Source of the DNA: Roseomonas sp. AR75
GTDB lineage: Bacteria > Pseudomonadota > Alphaproteobacteria > Acetobacterales > Acetobacteraceae
Length of the DNA stretch: 64,000 nt
Reading direction: 5' to 3'
NCBI RefSeq assembly: GCF_005222815.1
Contig: NZ_STGB01000001.1
Location: forward strand, 124,001-188,000
Positions 1-7,974 of this stretch are shown here, in pieces. The position numbers and the translations under genes are program-made. The first letter of the stretch is position 1. Each line of letters opens with the position of its first letter. The notes beneath the pieces were generated by a model. That model was not told where the DNA came from. It did no database searches and saw only the letters and a list, made by a program, of their open reading frames with translations.

Positions 1-924
1 CGCCGCCGCCTGCTTCCACCCCCGCAGCACCACCGGCCGCAGCGGCGGATGGCGCGTGGTGGTGGGGTGGTAGCGCCGCCCGCCGCGGGAGGCGCGTTCC
101 AGCACTAGCAGCAACGCCACGAGGCCCATCAGGCACACCGCAAGCTGGGCCGCGGCAGGCCGGTTGCCCTGCCCGAACCAGGCTTCGTAGATGCCGGTGG
201 TGAAGGTGCGGACAGCGAAGTGGTCGACCGTGCCGAAATCCGCCAGCGTCTCCATCAGCACCAGCGCCACGCCGGCGGCGAGCGCGGGGCGCGCCATCGG
301 CAGCGCGACATGCAGGAAGGTGCGCGGCAGGCCGTGGCCGAGGGTGCGGCTGGCTTCCAGCAGGCAGACGCTTTGCGTCAGGAAGGCGCCGCGGCAGAGC
401 AGGTAGACATAGGGGTAGAGAACGGAAGCCAGCATCAGCGCTGCGCCGGGCAGGCTGCGGATCTCGGGGAACCAGTACTGCCCCCATCGCAGGCCGGTGA
501 CGTCGCGCAGCGTGGTCTGCACCGGACCTGCCACGTCGAGCAGCCAGACATAGGCGTATCCACAGACATAGGCCGGCATCGCCATGGGCAGCAGCAGGGC
601 CACCTCCAGCACGGCGCGGCCGCGGAAGGCGCAGGCGGCGACGAGCCAGGCGCTGATCGCGCCCATGCTGGCCGCCATCAGCCCGACCAGCAGGGCGAGT
701 GCCAGGGAGTTCTCCAGCAGTTCCGGCAGGTCGGTGCGGAGGAGATGGCCCCAGGCCTCGCCACCCGGGGCCAGGGCCGTGACGACGACCGAGAGGATCG
801 GGGCGGCAATCAGCGCGGCGACGGCGACGGAGGCCCAGGCCCAGCCCGGCACGCCTCGACGCCGCACGGCGGGGCCGCGCTGCGCGACCGGCGGCGGTGC
901 GCCCGCGGCATCGCTGAAGGACAT
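1..924 (-). CDS. ABC transporter permease, iron(III)/thiamine type (3' end outside window)
   Basis: Inner-membrane permease of a binding-protein-dependent importer, most like the FbpB/SfuB/ThiP group. Translating the minus strand from the ATG at 924 gives 308 codons with no stop before base 1, so the C-terminus lies outside the window. A hydrophobic segment follows residue 25, and further membrane segments are clear. An EAA-type coupling loop is visible late in the fragment (E-A-S-R-T-L-G followed by a V-A-L-P-M-A-R-P stretch), which in this family contacts the ATPase. Iron is the commonest substrate of relatives, but the substrate cannot be read here because the binding protein and ATPase are off the edge. 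No strong ribosome-binding site is visible before the chosen start. Confidence 0.85.
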   Translation of the reverse strand, partial: MSFSDAAGAPPPVAQRGPAVRRRGVPGWAWASVAVAALIAAPILSVVVTALAPGGEAWGHLLRTDLPELLENSLALALLVGLMAASMGAISAWLVAACAFRGRAVLEVALLLPMAMPAYVCGYAYVWLLDVAGPVQTTLRDVTGLRWGQYWFPEIRSLPGAALMLASVLYPYVYLLCRGAFLTQSVCLLEASRTLGHGLPRTFLHVALPMARPALAAGVALVLMETLADFGTVDHFAVRTFTTGIYEAWFGQGNRPAAAQLAVCLMGLVALLLVLERASRGGRRYHPTTTRHPPLRPVVLRGWKQAAA

Positions 925-976
925 GCCGGATGTCTACAACGCCGATGCGGCGACGGCCATGCGGTGCAGGCCGCCT

Positions 977-1327
977 TCAGGAGCGGGGCGGTACGCGCCC
1001 CATGTCGTTCAGCTCCGCCTCGGCCACCAGTTCGGCGGAATCGGCCAGTGCGGCGGTCAGCGGCAGCCCGAGCGCATGCGCTTCAAGGCTGAGCGAGGCG
1101 ATCTTGGCGCGCAGCCGCTCGGCATCGGCATGGTTGGCGGCCAGTGCGCCGCCGAGCGCACGGGCGGGGTCGGGCAGGTCGAACACCAGGGTGCGGCTGC
1201 CGTCAGGATTGCGGTTCACCAGGGGCGTCTGCAGCATCAGCAGATGGAACACGTCGATGTCGGGATAGGTGTCCAGCTTCCCGTCCCGGTCCTGCACGAA
1301 CAAGGTGATGCGAGCCGCCCGCCGCAT
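977..1327 (-). CDS. Hypothetical protein, 116 aa
   Basis: A short protein I do not recognise. It begins M-R-R-A-A-R-I-T-L-F-V-Q-D, has a D-I-D-V-F-H-L-L segment and ends in a helical, alanine- and leucine-rich half with no signal peptide or membrane segment. Third-position GC is typical of a real gene here. The frame stays open upstream to 1432, but that stretch is AT-rich and carries a promoter-like sequence, so I place the start at ATG 1327; GTG 1336 is an alternative. It precedes the ABC permease on the same strand with a 52-base gap, so the two could share a transcript. No function is proposed. Confidence 0.5.
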   Translation of the reverse strand: MRRAARITLFVQDRDGKLDTYPDIDVFHLLMLQTPLVNRNPDGSRTLVFDLPDPARALGGALAANHADAERLRAKIASLSLEAHALGLPLTAALADSAELVAEAELNDMGRVPPRS

Positions 1328-1403
1328 GGCCGTCACGCACCGAACCGGCGGTAGATCGTCGCTTGCATACGAATGGAACTTTCCAGGCTGAAACACACGC
1401 CTA

Positions 1404-1432
1404 AAAATTGTGCCATCCGCCGTGAATGTCAA
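1404..1432 (-). promoter_or_regulatory. Candidate sigma-70 promoter for the 977-1327 gene
   Basis: On the minus strand a perfect -35 hexamer TTGACA (1432-1427) is followed after 17 bases by AATTTT (1409-1404), a weak -10. It lies in the only clearly AT-rich stretch of the first 10 kb (about 1380-1470) and points at the small hypothetical gene and the permease. The -10 match is poor, so this is an inference. Confidence 0.4.
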
Positions 1433-1466
1433 TCTTTAGTTGGACAGATGTTGTAAGGTTTTGCAT

Positions 1467-2444
1467 TTAAGTTAGACGATCAAGTGCAACCTTTGCGTGT
1501 AGGAGAACTGCATCAAGGTTGCCGAGCGCACGCTCTCCCATGGCGATGCGTGTCTCGATCGTGGCGCTGCCGAGATGCGGAAGCAGCGCGACGTTCTCGA
1601 GGTCGAGATAGGCGGGATGGATGCGCGGCTCGCCGTCATACACGTCGAGCCCCGCCGCCCGGATGTGACCGGATCGCAGCGCCGCGGCCAGCGCCGCATC
1701 GTCGACCGAGCCGCCGCGACCGGTGTTCACCACCAGGCTGCCCGCCTTCATCATCGCCAGGCGATCCGCATTCAGCCATTTCCGTGTCGCATCGCCACCG
1801 GGCATGTGCATGGAGAGGATATCGATAGCACGCAGGAACGTCTCGTCATTGTCATGAAATGTGGCGCCCTGTTCGAGATCCTCCGGCGCGCGGCGCAGGT
1901 CGCGGTAATGGATCCGCATGCGGAAGCCGCGCGCCATGGCTGCCAGCTCCCGCCCGATCCGCCCGAAGCCGGCGATGCCGAGCGCCTTGCCTTCCAGCGT
2001 GACGCCCATCAACTGGGTCGGCGCCCAGCCTTCCCACTTGCCGGCGCGGACCATGCGCTCGCCCTCGCCGGCGCGGCGGGCTGCCATCAGCATCAGGGTG
2101 AAGGCGCATTCGGCGGTGGCGAAGGACAGCACCTCCGGCGTGTTGGTCACGACGATGCCGCGCGCCTTCGCCGCGGCGAGGTCGATGTGGTCGTAGCCGA
2201 CGGAGAAGGTGGCGATGATCCGCACGCTGTCCGGCAGGGCGGCGATGGTCGCGGCGTTCATCGGGTCGCCGGCGGCGCAGAGGATGCCCTGCGCCCCGGT
2301 TGCCGCGGCGCGGCGCGCGATCTCCGCCCCATCGCGATACCAGGGCTCGTCCGTGCTGTTCAGCGTGGCGGCGTAGTCGCGCGCGGCGCGGGCCTCGATC
2401 GCGTCTGGCAGCCTGCGGGTGAGCAGCAGCACGGGCTTGGACAT
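1467..2444 (-). CDS. D-2-hydroxyacid dehydrogenase (glyoxylate/hydroxypyruvate reductase type)
   Basis: NAD(P)H-dependent cytosolic reductase of the D-isomer-specific 2-hydroxyacid dehydrogenase family; relatives with this profile reduce glyoxylate or hydroxypyruvate to glycolate or D-glycerate. The 325 residues match the family length. The Rossmann motif G-F-G-R-I-G is at about 159-164. The catalytic triad is in place: Arg243 in N-T-G-R-G-G, Glu272 in D-G-E-P and His290 in L-P-H-L-G-S-A-T. The start ATG at 2444 diverges from the SDR operon beginning at 2552, so the short space between must hold promoters for both. A serine-glyoxylate-type aminotransferase lies 31 kb away in the window; a joint role in C2 metabolism is possible but not shown. 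Confidence 0.85.
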   Translation of the reverse strand: MSKPVLLLTRRLPDAIEARAARDYAATLNSTDEPWYRDGAEIARRAAATGAQGILCAAGDPMNAATIAALPDSVRIIATFSVGYDHIDLAAAKARGIVVTNTPEVLSFATAECAFTLMLMAARRAGEGERMVRAGKWEGWAPTQLMGVTLEGKALGIAGFGRIGRELAAMARGFRMRIHYRDLRRAPEDLEQGATFHDNDETFLRAIDILSMHMPGGDATRKWLNADRLAMMKAGSLVVNTGRGGSVDDAALAAALRSGHIRAAGLDVYDGEPRIHPAYLDLENVALLPHLGSATIETRIAMGERALGNLDAVLLHAKVALDRLT

Positions 2445-2551
2445 CGATGTTCTCTCCTGGGCTTGTGCCAGGGATAGCAGGGCCGGCCCGCCTTGCCAGC
2501 AGGGGCGCCCGGGGACATGGTCGCGCCCAATCCGCCAAGGGAGTTTCGGTG

Positions 2552-3343
2552 ATGGATCTCGGCCTCAAGGGCAAGCGCGCGCTGGTGATGGGGGCCTCCA
2601 AGGGGCTCGGGCGCTCGATCGCGGATGCGCTGGCGGCAGAAGGCGCCGCGGTGGTGGTCAGCGGGCGCGATCAGGCCTCGCTGGACAAGGTCGCGTCCGA
2701 GCTGAAGGCCGCTGGCGCTTCCGCCGCGCATGGCGTGGTGGCCGACGTGGCCAAGGGCGAGCAGATGGACCATCTGGCGGACGAGGCGGTGCGGCTGCTC
2801 GGCGGCGTGGACATCCTGGTGCTGAACCATGGCGGCCCAACGCCCTGCACCGCATCCGAGATCACGGACGCCGCGCTCCGCACCTGGTTCGAACAGGTAG
2901 TGGCCTCGCCCATTCGTATCGCGAACAAGCTGATCCCGGCGATGCGGGAGCGGAAGTGGGGCAGGGTGCTGGTGATCGGCAGTTCGGGCATGCAGCACCC
3001 GATCCCGAACCTGGCGCTGTCCAACGTTCTGCGCTCGGCGATATGGGGCTGGCTCAAGACCTATTCCGGCGAGGTCGCGAAGGACGGCGTGACGATGAAC
3101 GTCATCGCGCCGGGCAGCATCATGACGGACCGGATCATGCAGAACGCGTCGTCGCGCGCGTCCAAGGCCGGCACGAGCGCCGAGCAGGAGCTGGACAAGA
3201 TGGCCGAGGAAATCCCGGCCGGGCGCATCGGCACGCCCGCGGAATTCGGCCCGACCGGTGCGTTCCTGGCCAGCGAGCAGGCTGGCTACATCACCGGCAG
3301 CATGATCCGGGTCGATGGCGGCCGCGTGCGCAGCATGTTCTGA
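2552..3343 (+). CDS. SDR family oxidoreductase lacking the classical YxxxK pair
   Basis: Short-chain dehydrogenase/reductase of 263 residues, first gene of the hydantoinase operon. The cofactor motif G-A-S-K-G-L-G is at 14-20, and N-H-G-G corresponds to the family NAG motif. After the catalytic-type serine (V-I-G-S-S-G) the position normally holding Y-x-x-x-K reads A-L-S-N-V-L-R-S-A, so Tyr and Lys are both absent. This is a recognised 3-oxoacyl-ACP-reductase-like subgroup with S-N-x(2)-R there, so catalysis cannot be assumed to be classical. The C-terminal T-G-S-M-I-R-V-D-G-G motif is normal. I chose ATG 2552 because AAGGGAG lies 8 bases upstream; the frame is open further back but without a ribosome-binding site. 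Confidence 0.82.
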   Translation: MDLGLKGKRALVMGASKGLGRSIADALAAEGAAVVVSGRDQASLDKVASELKAAGASAAHGVVADVAKGEQMDHLADEAVRLLGGVDILVLNHGGPTPCTASEITDAALRTWFEQVVASPIRIANKLIPAMRERKWGRVLVIGSSGMQHPIPNLALSNVLRSAIWGWLKTYSGEVAKDGVTMNVIAPGSIMTDRIMQNASSRASKAGTSAEQELDKMAEEIPAGRIGTPAEFGPTGAFLASEQAGYITGSMIRVDGGRVRSMF

Positions 3344-3351
3344 GCGGTCCG

Positions 3352-4617
3352 ATGATCCCCAACCTCACCCCCGATGTCGCGCTCGCCGAACGGCTGTTCG
3401 ACGAGCTACGCGCGGCGACGCATGACGGCGTCGGCATCACGCGCACGGCCTATGGCGAAGGCGAGCGCAAGGCGCACGCCATCGTCCGCGCCGCGGCGGA
3501 GGCGGTGGGGCTGGAGACGCGCGCGGACCCCGTCGGCAACCTGCTGATGACGCTGCCGGGCGCCGACCGTGCGGCGAAGCGCGTGCTGCTCGGCAGCCAC
3601 CTCGATTCCGTGCAGTCCGGCGGCAATTACGACGGCGCCGCCGGCGTGCTGGCCGGGCTGGCGGCGGTGGCGGGGATGAAGCGCGCGGGCTTCGTGCCCG
3701 GGCGCGACGTGACCGTCGTCGCGGTGCGCGCGGAGGAGGCGGGGAGCTGGTTCCCGGTGAGCTATCCCGGCAGCCGCGGAGCGCTCGGCCTGCTGAAGGC
3801 TGAGGAACTTGCGGTGAAGCGGCAGGATTCCGGGCGCGCGCTAGCCGAGCACATGCGGGAGGAGGGGTTCGATCCGGGCTTCGTCGAGGCCGGCGGAAAG
3901 ACCTTCTCGGCGGCCGACACCGCGGCTTTCCTGGAACTGCATATCGAGCAGGGGCCAGTGCTGGACGTGGAGGGCATTCCCGTCGGCATCATCACCGGCA
4001 TCCCCGGCAGCCGCCGCCTGCGCGCGGCGCGCGTGGTGGGGGAGTACAACCACTCCGGCGCGACGCCGCGCAAATACCGGCGCGACGCGGCGATCGCGCT
4101 GGCTGAACTCGCGCATCGCGTGGACGAGCGCTGGGTGGAGTTGGAGGCGCAAGGCCATGTGCTGGTCTGCACCTTCTGCGTGCTCGGCACCACCGATGAC
4201 GCCGGCTTCACCAAGATCGCGGGCGAGGCGGAATTCCAGTTGGATGTGCGCAGCGTCAATCCGCACAGCGTGGATGCGCTGATGGAGACGCTGTACGACA
4301 TCGTGCCGGAGATCGAGGCCCGCCGCGGCGTGCGCTTCGAACTGGGCAAGGAAACCAGCAGCCGCGCCGCGCCGATGGATGCGGCGGTGCAGGCCGGGCT
4401 GACGCGCGCGGCGGAGCAGCTGGGCATCAGGCACAAGGTGATGGCGAGCGGCGGCGGGCACGACGCCGCGGCCTTTGTGCAGGCGGGCATCCCCGCGGGC
4501 ATGATTTTCGTTCGTAACCAGAACGGCAGCCACAATCCGAACGAGGCGATGCGGATGGACGACTTTGCGGCGGCCTGCGCCGTGGTGACGCGCTGGGCGG
4601 CGGAGGCGGCGCAGTGA
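3352..4617 (+). CDS. M20-family Zn-dependent hydrolase (N-carbamoyl-L-amino acid hydrolase/allantoate amidohydrolase type)
   Basis: Metal-dependent amidase of 421 residues. The M20 motifs are all present: L-L-G-S-H-L-D-S-V with G-G-N-Y-D-G-A-A-G-V (metal His and Asp), R-A-E-E-A-G-S-W-F (Glu pair), E-L-H-I-E-Q-G-P-V-L (second His) and the distal G-G-G-H-D-A-A-A-F. The family hydrolyses N-carbamoyl amino acids, ureidoglycolate-type compounds or allantoate. It lies 8 bases after the SDR stop, and its TGA overlaps the GTG start of hydantoinase A. Together these genes suggest a route opening cyclic amides and then removing the carbamoyl group. The exact substrate cannot be read. Confidence 0.88.
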   Translation: MIPNLTPDVALAERLFDELRAATHDGVGITRTAYGEGERKAHAIVRAAAEAVGLETRADPVGNLLMTLPGADRAAKRVLLGSHLDSVQSGGNYDGAAGVLAGLAAVAGMKRAGFVPGRDVTVVAVRAEEAGSWFPVSYPGSRGALGLLKAEELAVKRQDSGRALAEHMREEGFDPGFVEAGGKTFSAADTAAFLELHIEQGPVLDVEGIPVGIITGIPGSRRLRAARVVGEYNHSGATPRKYRRDAAIALAELAHRVDERWVELEAQGHVLVCTFCVLGTTDDAGFTKIAGEAEFQLDVRSVNPHSVDALMETLYDIVPEIEARRGVRFELGKETSSRAAPMDAAVQAGLTRAAEQLGIRHKVMASGGGHDAAAFVQAGIPAGMIFVRNQNGSHNPNEAMRMDDFAAACAVVTRWAAEAAQ

Positions 4618-6698
4618 CCGCACGGCTGGCAGTCGATATCGGCGGCACCTTCACCGACCTCGCCATCGAGCGCGGCAGCGGCGAGGAGACGGATCGCTGG
4701 ACGGCGAAGGTGCTCACCACGCCGCATGCGCCCGAACTCGGCGTGCTGGAGGGCGTGCGCGTCGTGCTCGGGCGCGCGGGGCTGCAGGCCGCTGACATTT
4801 CCGTGGTGATCCACGGCACGACGCTCGCCACCAACGCCGTCATCGAGCGCAAGGGCGCCAGGACCGCGCTGCTGACGACGGAGGGTTTCCGGGACGTCCT
4901 CGCGCTGGGCAATGAGAGCCGCTACGACCAGTACGACCTCAACATCGAGCTGCCGCAGCCGCTGGTGCCGCGGCGCTGGCGCGTGACCGTGCCGGAGCGG
5001 CTGGACAACGAGGGCCATGTGCTGCGCGCGCTGGACGAGGGCGCGGTGCGCAAGCAGCTCGACTTCCTGCGCGCCGAGGGCATCGAGAGCCTGGCGATCG
5101 GCTTCCTGCACAGCTTCGTCAACCCCGCGCATGAGAAGCGCGCGGCGGCAATCGTGCGGCAGGTTTTCCCCGAGTTGCCGGTCTCCCTGAGCAGCGAGGT
5201 CTCGCCGGAGATGCGCGAATGGGAGCGCTTCTCCACCACCGTCGCGAATGCCTATGTGCAGCCGAAGATGGCGTCCTACCTGCACCGGCTGGAGGAAGGG
5301 CTGCGCGAGGCCGGGCTGACCTGCCCGCTGTTCCTGATGCTGTCGGGCGGCGGGCTCACCACGCTGGAGACCGCGGCGCGCTTCCCGATCCGCCTTGTGG
5401 AATCGGGCCCCGCGGGCGGCGCGATCTTTGCCGCCCATGTCGCGCGCCAGAAGGGCTGGCAGAAGGTGCTCTCCTTCGACATGGGCGGCACCACCGCGAA
5501 GGTCTGCCTGGTGGATGACTACGCGCCGCAGGCGGCGCGCGCCTTCGAGGTCGCCCGCGTCGGCCGCTTCAAGAAGGGCTCCGGCCTGCCGCTGCGGATC
5601 CCCGTGATCGAGATGGTGGAGATCGGCGCCGGCGGCGGCTCGATCGCGCATCTCGATTCCATGGGCCGCATCCAGGTGGGGCCGGAGAGCGCCGGTGCCG
5701 ATCCCGGCCCCGCCTGCTACGGCCGCGGCGGCAAGCAGCCCGCGGTGACCGACGCCAACCTGTTGCTCGGCCGCTACGAGCCGGACCTGTTCGCTGGCGG
5801 TGCGCTGAAGCTGCATCCCGGCGCGGCGAAGGACGCGATGGGCGCGGAAGTTGGCGCGCGGCTCAATCTCTCGCCCGAGATGGCGGCGCTCGGCGTGGTC
5901 GAGATGGTGGACGAGAACATGGCGAATGCCGCGCGCGTCCACGCGATCGAGTCCGGCAAGGGCTATGAGGGCCGCGCCATCATCGCCTTCGGCGGCGGCG
6001 GGCCGGTGCATGGGTACCGCGTGGCGGAAAAGATCGGTGTGACGCGGCTGCTGGTGCCGAGCGGCGCCGGCGTCGGCTCCGCCATCGGCTTCCTGCGCGC
6101 GCCGGTGGCCTATGAGGTGGTGAAGTCGCTGTACCAGCGTTTCGCCAGCTTCGACCTGGATGCGGTGAACGCGCTGCTGGCCGCGATGTCGGCGGAGGCG
6201 AGCGCGGTGGTGGCGGAAGGCAGCTTCGGCGCGCCGGCTGCCGAGCACCGGCTGGCCTTCATGCGCTATGTCGGGCAGGGCCACGAGATCGCGGTCGCGA
6301 TCCCGGCGCGCGAATTGACGAACGACGACGTGGCGGCGATCCGCGCGGCCTATGACGTGGAATACACGCGCTTCTACGACCGGCCGGTGCCCGGCAGCGA
6401 CGTGGAGATTCTTTCGTTCGCCGTGACGGTGGCAACCATCGTCGATGAGGTGAAACCCATCGCGCCGGTGCATGACGCGCCCGCACCGAATCCGGTGCGC
6501 GTGCAATCGGTGCGCGACACCGCGACGGGCGAGGTTGCGGAGTGGGCGGTGTACGACCGCGCCGCGATGGCACAGGGCGCGGAAGTGCCCGGCCCCTGCA
6601 TCGTGGCGGAGGACGAGACCTCCACGCTGGTCGGGCCGGGCTGGCACTGCCGGGTGGATGGGCTGGGCTACCTCGAGCTGAGCCGCTTGGCCCGCTGA
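4614..6698 (+). CDS. hyuA: Hydantoinase/oxoprolinase subunit A (HyuA family)
   Basis: ATP-dependent subunit of an N-methylhydantoinase, 5-oxoprolinase or acetophenone carboxylase-type enzyme. The 694 residues match HyuA. The actin-like ATPase fold shows D-I-G-G-T-F-T-D at 8-15, then H-G-T-T-L-A-T-N, F-D-M-G-G-T-T-A-K in the middle and F-G-G-G-G-P-V-H-G. Translation starts at GTG 4614, overlapping the TGA of the M20 hydrolase by four bases, which indicates coupling. Partner subunit B is at 7971-9632, but a glycosyltransferase lies between them, an unusual order. Whether the substrate is hydantoin, oxoproline or another cyclic amide cannot be told from sequence. Confidence 0.9.
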   Translation: MTARLAVDIGGTFTDLAIERGSGEETDRWTAKVLTTPHAPELGVLEGVRVVLGRAGLQAADISVVIHGTTLATNAVIERKGARTALLTTEGFRDVLALGNESRYDQYDLNIELPQPLVPRRWRVTVPERLDNEGHVLRALDEGAVRKQLDFLRAEGIESLAIGFLHSFVNPAHEKRAAAIVRQVFPELPVSLSSEVSPEMREWERFSTTVANAYVQPKMASYLHRLEEGLREAGLTCPLFLMLSGGGLTTLETAARFPIRLVESGPAGGAIFAAHVARQKGWQKVLSFDMGGTTAKVCLVDDYAPQAARAFEVARVGRFKKGSGLPLRIPVIEMVEIGAGGGSIAHLDSMGRIQVGPESAGADPGPACYGRGGKQPAVTDANLLLGRYEPDLFAGGALKLHPGAAKDAMGAEVGARLNLSPEMAALGVVEMVDENMANAARVHAIESGKGYEGRAIIAFGGGGPVHGYRVAEKIGVTRLLVPSGAGVGSAIGFLRAPVAYEVVKSLYQRFASFDLDAVNALLAAMSAEASAVVAEGSFGAPAAEHRLAFMRYVGQGHEIAVAIPARELTNDDVAAIRAAYDVEYTRFYDRPVPGSDVEILSFAVTVATIVDEVKPIAPVHDAPAPNPVRVQSVRDTATGEVAEWAVYDRAAMAQGAEVPGPCIVAEDETSTLVGPGWHCRVDGLGYLELSRLAR

Positions 6699-6699
6699 G

Positions 6700-7974
6700 A
6701 TGGGCGGTCCGCCGCGTTCCGTCCTGCTCGCACGCGGCCTGCGGGCGTTGTCCTCGCTCGGGATCGAGGCCGGCCCCTGGGTCGAGCGGCAGCGCGGGCG
6801 CATCAACCGGCCCGTCGCGGCGGAGGTCGCCGCGCTGCAGGCGGAGCTCGCGGCCACGCAGGCCGTCGCCGCGGCGCGACAGGCCGGGCTCGACGCACGG
6901 CTTTCCGCGCTGGAGGCGGGCGGCGGGCCGCGCGTGCTCTACGCTCTCTGGCACTATCCGCAGATCACCGAGCAGTACATCGAGACCGAGATCCGTGCGA
7001 TGCAGCGCCGCGGCGCCCAGGTGGAAGTGTGGTCGGAGTGCGATGTCGCCTCAGCCTATCCGCCGGCCGCGCGCTTCCATCGCGGCAGTCTGGAGGATGC
7101 CATTGCGGCGTTCCGGCCCGACCTCGTGCATGTGCATTGGCTGGCGCATGCCGCGCCCTATGCGCCGGCCGTCGCGGCCGCCGGACTTCCGCTTACCGTG
7201 CGCGCGCATGGCTTCGAGACGACGCAGGAGACCATCGCCGCCACGCTGCGCATCCCGAACCTGGCGCGCATCTACCTGTTCCCCGGCATGGATGCCGGGG
7301 CGGCGACCGGCGATCCGCTGCTGATGGTGGTGCCTGCGGCGTTCGAATCACCGCTGTTCGTTCCCTCCGTCGCAGCGAAGGATCGCCGCCTGGTGGTGCG
7401 CACGGCGGCGGCGCTCGCGTCGAAGGAACTCGACCTGTTCCTCGACCTGGCGCAGCGGCTGCCGCACTTTCGCTTCGTGCTGGTGATCGGCACCTGCCTG
7501 CTGCGCGAAGGCGTGCCCGCGGAGATCCTGGCGATGAACGAGGCGCGCGGCCGGCCGGCGGAGATCCACGTGGACCTGCCGCGCGAGGAGGTCGCAAAGC
7601 TGATGCGCCAGGCCGCGATCTATCTGCACACGGCGCTGCCGCCGGGCCAGGCCGATGCGACGCCGATCGGTGCGCCGATCTCGATCGCGGAGGCGATGGC
7701 GACCGGCGCGCTGGTGCTGGTGCGCGACCTGCCGGCGTTGCGTGACTATGTCGGCGAGGCCGGGCGCTGCTATCGCGACCGCGAGAAGGCGGCCGCGCTG
7801 ATCGCCGGCACCGCCGCGTGGAGCGAGGCCGAGTGGCGCCGGGCAGGACATGTGGCGGTGGCGCACGCCTGGTCGCGCCATGCGGACGATGTGGCACTGG
7901 CGCCGATCCACGCGGATTGGCGCGGCATCGCGGGGCGCCGTGCCGCGGCGCCGGCGACAAGGGAGATGGCATGA
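6700..7974 (+). CDS. Glycosyltransferase, GT4-like
   Basis: A 424-residue GT-B fold protein. Residues up to about 70 form an Ala/Gln-rich helical, possibly coiled-coil, lead. A typical GT4 domain follows: V-L-Y-A-L-W-H-Y-P-Q-I-T-E-Q-Y-I with the E-x-E-I-R helix, D-L-V-H-V-H-W-L and V-R-A-H-G-F-E. The C-terminal half has I-S-I-A-E-A-M-A-T-G-A-L-V-L-V, the sugar-nucleotide-binding E-A-M-A-x-G motif. It probably transfers a sugar to a surface glycan or small molecule. It begins one base after hyuA ends, and its stop overlaps the hyuB ATG (ATGA), so it is translated inside the hydantoinase operon. No other glycan gene is nearby, and the link to hydantoin metabolism is unexplained. Confidence 0.82.
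   Translation: MGGPPRSVLLARGLRALSSLGIEAGPWVERQRGRINRPVAAEVAALQAELAATQAVAAARQAGLDARLSALEAGGGPRVLYALWHYPQITEQYIETEIRAMQRRGAQVEVWSECDVASAYPPAARFHRGSLEDAIAAFRPDLVHVHWLAHAAPYAPAVAAAGLPLTVRAHGFETTQETIAATLRIPNLARIYLFPGMDAGAATGDPLLMVVPAAFESPLFVPSVAAKDRRLVVRTAAALASKELDLFLDLAQRLPHFRFVLVIGTCLLREGVPAEILAMNEARGRPAEIHVDLPREEVAKLMRQAAIYLHTALPPGQADATPIGAPISIAEAMATGALVLVRDLPALRDYVGEAGRCYRDREKAAALIAGTAAWSEAEWRRAGHVAVAHAWSRHADDVALAPIHADWRGIAGRRAAAPATREMA

Noticed and set aside
3762..6857. Very long minus-strand open frame opposite the M20 hydrolase and hydantoinase A
   Set aside because: Its translation is Arg/His/Gly-rich and has no family features, while the + strand encodes two complete conserved enzymes. 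High GC produces long antisense frames.
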